Shown here: piece by piece, positions 5,538 through 10,618 of the stretch | How positions within the stretch are numbered: the first letter of the stretch is position 1 | Layout of the letters: the number at the start of each line of letters is the position of its first letter | Assembly (NCBI GenBank): GCA_024642605.1 | Contig: JAHEAT010000067.1 | Location: forward strand, 1-10,618 | Source: Microbacteriaceae bacterium | GTDB taxonomy: Bacteria; Actinomycetota; Actinomycetes; Actinomycetales; Microbacteriaceae | Reading direction: 5' to 3' | Length of the DNA: 10,618 nucleotides | The notes under the pieces: model-generated | The model's input: the letters and a program-made list of their open reading frames with translations, nothing else | Database searches by the model: none | What the model was told of the DNA's origin: nothing | Made by a program: the position numbers and the translations under genes

Positions 5538-7043
5538 ATGGCAATCCAGGAAAGCAGAGGAAGCAAGCTGGGCAAGAGCCTCAAAAAGGTTCTGGGTCAA
5601 AAGACCCCAGCGGCGCCGGCCAAAGCCAGCACTGAACGCCCAACTCCAATTCAAGACGCCCGCAAGGCCGGACTTGAACCAACCGTGAAGATGTTGGAGC
5701 ACGCTGCCAGGCAGAACGTGTTTATGCACTTCACCCGTCACAGCCAGTTTGATGAGAGCCCTATCCCAATCATCACCAAGGCTGAAGGTCACCACTTTTG
5801 GGACCAAAATGGCAAGAAATATTTCGATGGAATTTCATCGCTGTTCTCGGTAAACATCGGTCACGGACGCGAGCGCCTAGCCGAAGCTGCAGCGAAGCAA
5901 ATGAAGAAACTCGACTACTTCCCTATTTGGTCGAACCTCCACGCACCCGCCATCGAACTTTCAGAGCGCATTCTTTCTTACGCACCGAAGTCTTTGAGCC
6001 GCGTGTTCTACACAACCGGTGGTGGCGAGGCGAACGAAACCGCATGGAAGCTGGCCAAGCAGTATTTCAAGATGACCGGCAAGCCGCTTAAACACAAGGT
6101 GATTTCGCGCATGACCGCCTACCACGGCACGTCGCACGGAGCGCTCTCGTTGACCGGTATCGCCTCGATGAAAAAGCAATTCGAGCCTTTGGTGCCAAGC
6201 ACATTTCGCGTGCCAAACACCAACTGGTACCGCGCACAAGACGACTTCGAAAACGAAGAAGCGTTTGCCGACTGGGCCGCTAACCGTGTTGAAGAAATGA
6301 TTCTGTTTGAAGACCCAGACACTGTGGCTGCCTTCATCCTTGAACCGGTTCAGAACTCTGGTGGTTGCTTCACAGCACCTAAGTCTTACTTCAAGAAGGT
6401 TCGTGAAATCTGCGACAAGTACGATGTGTTGATCATCGCCGACGAAACAATCGACGGTTTTGGACGCATCGGCACCATGTTTGCTTCGGAGCTTTACGAA
6501 TTCGAACCAGACATGCTGGTTTGCGCCAAGGGAATCACCTCGGCCTACCAGCCGCTGGGTGCGCTGTTGGTGGCCGAGAAACTGTTTGAGCCATTCAAGA
6601 AGGGCACCGCGATTTTTCCGCACGGATACACGTTCGCCGGTCACCCGGTGGCTTGTGCCGTGGCACTCGAGAACCTCGACATCTTTGAAGAGGAAGACCT
6701 GGTTGGAAATGTTCGACGCAACGCGCCCGCCTTCAAGTCGACTCTCGAAAAGCTCAAAGATCTGCCAATCGTTGGTGACGTTCGCGGAGAAGGCTACTTT
6801 TACGCTATTGAGCTAGTGAAAGACAAGGCCACTCGCGAAACCTTCAACGACGCCGAGTCTGAGAAGCTGCTTCGCGGGTTCTTGTCGACCGATCTTTACA
6901 ACGCCGGTCTCTACTGCCGCTCAGACGACCGTGGCGACCCCGTAGTGCAGTTGGCACCTCCACTGACCATCGGTCAGAGCGAGTTCGATTGGCTTGAGCA
7001 GACCCTGCGCTCTTCGTTGGCCAAGGCCTGGGACCTGTTCTAG
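5538..7043 (+). CDS. Class III PLP-dependent aminotransferase, putrescine:pyruvate (SpuC-like) type
   Basis: This 501-residue cytoplasmic fold-type I aminotransferase probably transfers the amino group of putrescine or a related diamine to pyruvate, giving 4-aminobutanal and alanine. Seen motifs are the phosphate-binding TTGGGEANET (159-168), AYHGTSHGALS (194-204, PLP-stacking Y195), ILEPVQNSGG (267-276), ADETIDGFGRIG (301-312, D302 for the pyridine N) and Schiff-base K331 in CAKGITSAYQPLGA, then HGYTFAGHPVACA. The most common form of the Asp motif is DEVxxxFGRxG; here Thr replaces Val. The first ~43 residues form a Lys/Ala/Pro-rich extension that I do not associate with the family core, and no better internal start was found, the next Met being residue 52. 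The upstream AAAGAGTGA is a weak ribosome site, consistent with coupling to the regulator gene before it. A strong terminator follows. Other omega-amino substrates, such as beta-alanine, GABA or an amino alcohol, cannot be excluded. Confidence 0.9.
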   Translation: MAIQESRGSKLGKSLKKVLGQKTPAAPAKASTERPTPIQDARKAGLEPTVKMLEHAARQNVFMHFTRHSQFDESPIPIITKAEGHHFWDQNGKKYFDGISSLFSVNIGHGRERLAEAAAKQMKKLDYFPIWSNLHAPAIELSERILSYAPKSLSRVFYTTGGGEANETAWKLAKQYFKMTGKPLKHKVISRMTAYHGTSHGALSLTGIASMKKQFEPLVPSTFRVPNTNWYRAQDDFENEEAFADWAANRVEEMILFEDPDTVAAFILEPVQNSGGCFTAPKSYFKKVREICDKYDVLIIADETIDGFGRIGTMFASELYEFEPDMLVCAKGITSAYQPLGALLVAEKLFEPFKKGTAIFPHGYTFAGHPVACAVALENLDIFEEEDLVGNVRRNAPAFKSTLEKLKDLPIVGDVRGEGYFYAIELVKDKATRETFNDAESEKLLRGFLSTDLYNAGLYCRSDDRGDPVVQLAPPLTIGQSEFDWLEQTLRSSLAKAWDLF

Positions 7044-7056
7044 AAAATAAAACATG

Positions 7057-7091
7057 AAACCCCGGCAGACTTCGCGGTCTGTCGGGGTTTT
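7057..7091 (+). terminator. Rho-independent terminator after the aminotransferase gene
   Basis: The arms AAACCCCGGCAGAC (7057-7070) and GTCTGTCGGGGTTT (7077-7090) form a 14-bp stem with a single G-U wobble, a 6-nt loop (TTCGCG) and a T run at its 3' base. It starts 13 nt after the aminotransferase stop codon and separates the amine block from ogt. The minus-strand reading also has T-rich sequence downstream, but no minus-strand gene ends here. Confidence 0.93.
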
Positions 7092-7140
7092 CACTTATGA
7101 ACATGTTTCAGCCTTGAAATACGAGTGTTCGACAGAGAGG

Positions 7141-7146
7141 TAATCT
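7141..7146 (+). promoter_or_regulatory. Putative leaderless -10 box of ogt
   Basis: TAATCT ends 6 nt before the ogt ATG (7153), the spacing expected if transcription starts at the A of the start codon. TTGAAA at 7114-7119 is a possible -35, but the spacer of 21 is long. GAGAGG (7135-7140) could instead be a Shine-Dalgarno, though it lies 12 nt from the ATG, farther than usual. Confidence 0.45.
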
Positions 7147-7152
7147 AGCCAC

Positions 7153-7638
7153 ATGAATGTTCCCGATTTCGATGCCTGCACCTCGTTTGATAGTCCGGTT
7201 GGCAACGTAAACCTTTACTCAAACAACGACAAAGTTGTGTTTTTGGCCATGGGCAACCGGGTTGTTTCTGATTGGGGTAAATCCAAAGTTCTTGCCCAGG
7301 CGAAAAAGCAGTTGGTCGACTACTTCAAAGGCAAGAGCAAGGTTCTCGATTTTCCGGTGTCATACCAGGGCACCGCATTTCAGGAGGCCGTGTGGCGAGA
7401 AATTGCTCGACTCCCCTGGGGTGAAACCACAACTTACGCCGAGATTGCCGACGCTATTGGAAACCCAAAGGCAGTTCGCGCCGTCGGCGGAGCAGTCGGC
7501 GCAAATCCCGTTCCACTTGTCGTTGGTTGCCACCGAGTGCTAGGCGCTTCGAAAAAAATTACGGGATACTCGGGCGGCGACGGCATTCCAACCAAGAAGT
7601 GGTTGCTTGCTCACGAAGCAATTGAATACCGAGACTAA
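7153..7638 (+). CDS. ogt: Methylated-DNA--protein-cysteine S-methyltransferase (O6-alkylguanine repair), GCHRV variant
   Basis: This 161-residue suicide repair protein would move the alkyl group from O6-alkylguanine onto its own cysteine. The N-terminal domain (about 9-60, DSPVGNVNLYS) is followed by the catalytic domain with FQEAVWREIARLPWGETTTYAEIA (76-99), the Tyr for base flipping Y95, the arginine finger R109 in AVRAVGGAVGANP, N118, nucleophile C126 and H127 in VVGCHRV, and E155 in LLAHE completing the Cys-His-Glu network. The residue just before the Cys is Gly instead of the near-universal Pro of PCHRV. Because the Cys is kept, it is not an alkyltransferase-like (ATL, PWHR) protein. It is first in a two-gene operon with tag. 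The start is ATG 7153, with either a distant GAGAGG or a leaderless promoter. Confidence 0.94.
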   Translation: MNVPDFDACTSFDSPVGNVNLYSNNDKVVFLAMGNRVVSDWGKSKVLAQAKKQLVDYFKGKSKVLDFPVSYQGTAFQEAVWREIARLPWGETTTYAEIADAIGNPKAVRAVGGAVGANPVPLVVGCHRVLGASKKITGYSGGDGIPTKKWLLAHEAIEYRD

Positions 7639-8181
7639 ATGACGTTTCGGGTTCACGAAGACGGGCTAGCTCGCTGCGGCTGGCTCAATAACGACCCCCT
7701 TTACGTGAGTTATCACGACACCGAATGGGGCAATCCCCTTGCCGGCGATAACGCCATGTTCGAACGCCTATCGCTCGAGGGATTCCAAGCTGGGCTCTCG
7801 TGGCTCACCATACTGAAACGTCGCGAAGGCTTTCGAACTGCTTTCGCCGGCTTTGAAATGGCGAAGGTCTCCAAATTTGGCGCTGCCGATCTAGATCGCC
7901 TTCTTGCCGATGAAGGCATAATCAGGCACCGAGGCAAAATTGAGGCAACGATAAACAACGCGAGAATCGCACTTGAGCTTGAAGGTGGGTTAGAACGATT
8001 CGTACTTGGCTTCATGCCAACTCAAGACCGCCGCGGGCTTACGAAAAGCCCAGAATCTGAAGCCCTGAGCAAAGCGCTTCGCAAGCTTGGTTTCAATTTT
8101 GTTGGGCCGACCACCATGCACGCTCTCATGCAAGCCACCGGCATGATAAGCGACCACGACGAAGGCTGCCACAAAGCCTGA
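7639..8181 (+). CDS. tag: DNA-3-methyladenine glycosylase I
   Basis: This 180-residue base-excision enzyme removes 3-methyladenine from alkylated DNA. It aligns along its length with E. coli Tag. RCGWLNNDPLYVSYHDTEWG (12-31) carries zinc ligands C13 and H26. LEGFQAGLSWLTILKRRE follows (46-63, E47 at the position of the E. coli active-site Glu), then IIRHRGKIEATINNAR, GFNFVGPTTMHALMQATG, and C-terminal SDHDEGCHKA with zinc ligands H173 and C177. The ATG directly follows the TAA of ogt with no gap and no clear Shine-Dalgarno, so translation is probably coupled to ogt. Pairing direct reversal (ogt) with base excision (tag) makes a compact alkylation-repair unit. No adaptive-response regulator (Ada) is seen. 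It converges on yaaA across 25 bp. Confidence 0.96.
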   Translation: MTFRVHEDGLARCGWLNNDPLYVSYHDTEWGNPLAGDNAMFERLSLEGFQAGLSWLTILKRREGFRTAFAGFEMAKVSKFGAADLDRLLADEGIIRHRGKIEATINNARIALELEGGLERFVLGFMPTQDRRGLTKSPESEALSKALRKLGFNFVGPTTMHALMQATGMISDHDEGCHKA

Positions 8182-8183
8182 AC

Positions 8184-8206
8184 CGGCAGCCAGGCACTTC
8201 CTGCCG
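8184..8206. terminator. Weak hairpin between convergent tag and yaaA
   Basis: CGGCAG (8184-8189) and CTGCCG (8201-8206) form a 6-bp stem with an 11-nt loop inside the 25 bp between the two stop codons. There is no T tract on either side, so it is at best a weak bidirectional terminator or a convergence barrier. Confidence 0.3.
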
Positions 8207-8983
8207 TCAGACGATCAAAGTAAGTTGGGCCTTAGACGCCTCGAGTCGGAGGCCTGCTTTCTTGGCTGCCTTCTTCAAGTCGGAGATGCTCGAAGCCGCC
8301 GACTCTAAAGAAAGAATCGAACGCACAAACTCCCCCTTGGCCTTCTTATTGAAATGATTCATGGCGCGTTGCTGCCCCGATGCATCCTCCGAGACCACCT
8401 CAACCCAGAAATGCGCGACGCTTTGAGGAATGGGTGCAAGTTCTGCAAAAGACTTCGAACGCAAATCGATAATCGGCGAATCTTCAAGTCGAGGCCAAAC
8501 CCGATCGTGAGCTTGAGACCAGACATCCTTGAGCGACAACCCCGGCAGACGAGTGGTGGCCGAAAGGCGATAGTTGGGAATCATATTCATGGCAGGAATC
8601 AAGCCAAACAAAGCCGACTGAATAAGCAAAGTGTCCTTCGCCCTGGCGCGAGCCGCCTCACCCATGGAAGCGAATTCGGTGGGGGTGCCTTTGAGTCCTC
8701 GACCGTGCAGGCCATCGTAAAGAGTTCCCGTGTAGCGATCGAGAGCCGGCATGATTGGCGAACTTTGCACGTCTAGGTTTACCTGAATGTCGGCAATCTG
8801 CTTTTTACCTAATCCGAGAACCTTGGTTGCCAAATCTGGATCGCCTTCACAAAGTGACTTTAGCGCCGCGTAAACCTGGTCTCGTGCCTCGTTCAGTTGC
8901 CCAAAGGTTAGCGCGACCTGCCCGATATTGAGCGGTTTTCCGCCAACATCCTTGGTCTCTGAGGGTGGCAAAAGCAGCAGCAT
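8207..8983 (-). CDS. yaaA: YaaA family protein (peroxide stress / UPF0246)
   Basis: This 258-residue cytoplasmic protein belongs to the YaaA (DUF328/UPF0246) family. In E. coli the member is induced by peroxide, lowers free intracellular iron and binds DNA. Seen family segments in order are LLLLPPSETK (2-11), DRYTGTLYDGL (82-92), SALFGLIPAMNMIPNYRLS (123-141), IIDLRSKSF (171-179) and MNHFNKKAKGEF (208-219). Family members usually have Asp where this one reads Asn in PAMNMIP. Length is normal. ATG 8983 has no Shine-Dalgarno; TAGGCT on the minus strand (8991-8996) lies 7 nt upstream, fitting a leaderless start. It faces tag and is divergent from the adenosyltransferase gene. The stress role is taken from the E. 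coli homologue and the repair genes beside it. Confidence 0.93.
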   Translation of the reverse strand: MLLLLPPSETKDVGGKPLNIGQVALTFGQLNEARDQVYAALKSLCEGDPDLATKVLGLGKKQIADIQVNLDVQSSPIMPALDRYTGTLYDGLHGRGLKGTPTEFASMGEAARARAKDTLLIQSALFGLIPAMNMIPNYRLSATTRLPGLSLKDVWSQAHDRVWPRLEDSPIIDLRSKSFAELAPIPQSVAHFWVEVVSEDASGQQRAMNHFNKKAKGEFVRSILSLESAASSISDLKKAAKKAGLRLEASKAQLTLIV

Positions 8984-8990
8984 GGTTACA

Positions 8991-9000
8991 AGCCTAAACT
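8991..9000. promoter_or_regulatory. Overlapping divergent leaderless -10 boxes of yaaA and the adenosyltransferase gene
   Basis: The 23-bp gap between the two start codons contains AGCCTAAACT. On the plus strand TAAACT (8995-9000) ends 6 nt before ATG 9007. On the minus strand TAGGCT (8991-8996) ends 7 nt before ATG 8983. The boxes share two base pairs. Both match TANNNT at leaderless spacing, and neither gene has a correctly spaced Shine-Dalgarno (GAGG at 9002-9005 is only 1 nt from the ATG). The geometry is seen; promoter activity is inferred. Confidence 0.5.
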
Positions 9001-9006
9001 TGAGGC

Positions 9007-9654
9007 ATGGTCAAACTAACCAAGATTTATACCCGAACCGGTGACGAGGGCACAACCGGGCTCAGCAACTTCTCGAGAGTTCGCAAAACCGACCCACGCA
9101 TCGAGGCATACGCCGACGTCGATGAGGCTAACAGTGCCATCGGTGTTGCAGTTTCTTTGGCTCACGGCGAGTTCGACGAAGAAACCCTTCAGCTGCTCTC
9201 ACAGATTCAGAACGACCTGTTCGACCTTGGAGCCGATCTCTCGAACCCGCTCAACGAGCACTACGAGTACGAGCCGTTGCGAGTGGACGCAACCTGGATT
9301 GACGCTCTCGAGTCTGCAATCGACAAGTACAACAGCCAACTCGACAAACTTGACTCGTTCATCATCCCTGGCGGATCGGGCCTCGCGGCCGGTTTGCACC
9401 TGGCACGCACGGTAGTGCGCCGAGCAGAACGTGCCACCTGGCACGCCATTGAAGAACACGGTACCGAACCAGCAAAGAAGGGTCACACCGAAGGCGGTGT
9501 GAGCGTACTTGCCGCTAAGTACCTGAATCGCCTCAGCGACTTGCTCTTTGTGTTGGCGCGCTTCGCCAACGTGAAGCACGGCGGAGACGTGAAGTGGGTG
9601 CCGGCCGCCAATCGTCGCGAGGCTCCAGCCAAGCGCCGCCCCGAAAGCGACTAG
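9007..9654 (+). CDS. PduO-type ATP:cob(I)alamin adenosyltransferase
   Basis: This 215-residue enzyme makes adenosylcobalamin from ATP and cob(I)alamin. The PduO-type signature is complete at the N-terminus: KIYTRTGDEGTTGL (6-19, ATP binding), RVRKTDPRIEAYADVDEANS (24-43) and later ARTVVRRAERATW, then LNRLSDLLFVLAR near the C-terminus. The usual YGxVDE reads YADVDE here. A basic, proline-containing tail (about the last 16 residues) extends past the core. No cobalamin-synthesis or B12-dependent enzyme gene is in the window, so it probably serves an enzyme elsewhere, such as methylmalonyl-CoA mutase or a ribonucleotide reductase. A homologue lies close to and facing the atp operon end in Mycobacterium (Rv1314c), so the placement is an old actinobacterial arrangement; the DUF2550 gene usually found after atpC is absent here. 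Confidence 0.95.
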   Translation: MVKLTKIYTRTGDEGTTGLSNFSRVRKTDPRIEAYADVDEANSAIGVAVSLAHGEFDEETLQLLSQIQNDLFDLGADLSNPLNEHYEYEPLRVDATWIDALESAIDKYNSQLDKLDSFIIPGGSGLAAGLHLARTVVRRAERATWHAIEEHGTEPAKKGHTEGGVSVLAAKYLNRLSDLLFVLARFANVKHGGDVKWVPAANRREAPAKRRPESD

Positions 9655-9670
9655 AAACCCCCAGTCAAAG

Positions 9671-9700
9671 AAAAACCCCGCCCAAACGGACGGGGTTTTT
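9671..9700. terminator. Bidirectional rho-independent terminator between the adenosyltransferase gene and atpC
   Basis: AAAAACCCCG (9671-9680) and CGGGGTTTTT (9691-9700) form a 10-bp perfect stem with a 10-nt loop. Five A on one side and five T on the other make it work on both strands. It sits midway between the converging stops at 9654 and 9713. Confidence 0.95.
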
Positions 9701-9712
9701 ACTTTTGAATCG

Positions 9713-9973
9713 TTAGACGAGCTCGGCGTGACGAGCCACGATGGTTACTACGTCATGTTCCATCGACAAGAAACCATCGGCGGCATTTGCCTTAACAGCG
9801 CTGCCATCTTCGAGCGTGATGCGCACCTCGCCCTCAGCAAGGATGGCAAGAATTGGCTCGTGACCTGGTAGCAGACCGATCTCGCCTTCCACAGTCTTGG
9901 CGATGACCATCTTGGCCTCGCCAGACCACACGGCGCGATCGGCAGCTACTAGATCTACGCGAACGGTTGCCAT
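9713..9973 (-). CDS. atpC: F1Fo ATP synthase epsilon subunit, short form
   Basis: This 86-residue epsilon subunit is part of the central stalk of the F1 motor. It shows the beta-sandwich domain: VRVDLVAADRAVWSGEAK (4-21), EGEIGLLPGHEPILAIL (29-45), GEVRI, DGFLSMEHDVVTIVARHAE (66-84). The protein ends where the sandwich ends, so the C-terminal alpha-helical hairpin of the ~130-residue E. coli protein, which can inhibit ATP hydrolysis, is missing. The TAA is clean, with the terminator just beyond, so this looks like a natural short form, not a truncation. It starts 2 bp after the atpD stop, with AAGGAA inside the end of atpD as a likely ribosome site about 12 nt upstream, implying translational coupling. 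Confidence 0.95.
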   Translation of the reverse strand: MATVRVDLVAADRAVWSGEAKMVIAKTVEGEIGLLPGHEPILAILAEGEVRITLEDGSAVKANAADGFLSMEHDVVTIVARHAELV

Positions 9974-9975
9974 TG

Positions 9976-10618
<643 letters not shown>

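Noticed and set aside
5961..6644. 227-codon minus-strand open frame
   Set aside because: Antisense shadow of the aminotransferase gene; composition is typical of a complementary-strand frame (Arg/Val/His-rich).

Overview
The window looks like a chromosomal stretch from a moderate-GC actinobacterium, most plausibly a small-genome Microbacteriaceae (Luna-type aquatic lineages would fit). The grounds are the actinobacterial style of the alanine dehydrogenase, class III aminotransferase and YaaA, a short AtpC, the order atpD-atpC facing a PduO-type adenosyltransferase, very tight gene packing, and several starts without a Shine-Dalgarno but with a TANNNT box 6-7 nt upstream (leaderless style). 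The taxonomic placement is inference. No mobile element, tRNA, rRNA or CRISPR array was seen, and no gene-free stretch exceeds about 220 bp.

Region 1 (1-7091) is a polyamine/amine uptake and catabolism block. A PotD-like substrate-binding lipoprotein (minus, cut by the left edge) is divergent from alanine dehydrogenase ald (plus). A short membrane-anchored FtsK/SpoIIIE-type ATPase (minus) converges on ald, sharing one CTAG for both stop codons. Next come an aminobutyraldehyde-type dehydrogenase (minus), an Lrp/AsnC regulator (plus, divergent from it) and a putrescine:pyruvate-type aminotransferase (plus). Together they suggest a pathway. Imported putrescine is transaminated with pyruvate to 4-aminobutanal plus alanine. 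The aldehyde is oxidised to GABA. Ald deaminates alanine back to pyruvate, releasing ammonium and NADH. The patD-lrp intergenic region carries a near-perfect 15-bp direct repeat spaced 41 bp, a good candidate for Lrp-family operators.

Region 2 (7092-8983) is a small DNA-damage and stress block. It holds ogt and tag, joined stop-to-start, which repair alkylated bases by two chemistries, and a convergent yaaA (peroxide-stress protein). The Ogt active site reads GCHRV instead of the usual PCHRV.

Region 3 (8984-10618) holds a PduO-type cob(I)alamin adenosyltransferase. It is divergent from yaaA across only 23 bp and converges across a symmetric bidirectional terminator on atpC and atpD, which runs off the right edge.

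Most of the content is recognisable metabolism. The less explained items are the orphan FtsK-like ATPase, whose start abuts the dehydrogenase terminator, the patD-lrp repeat pair, the overlapping leaderless promoters, and the altered Ogt active-site motif.
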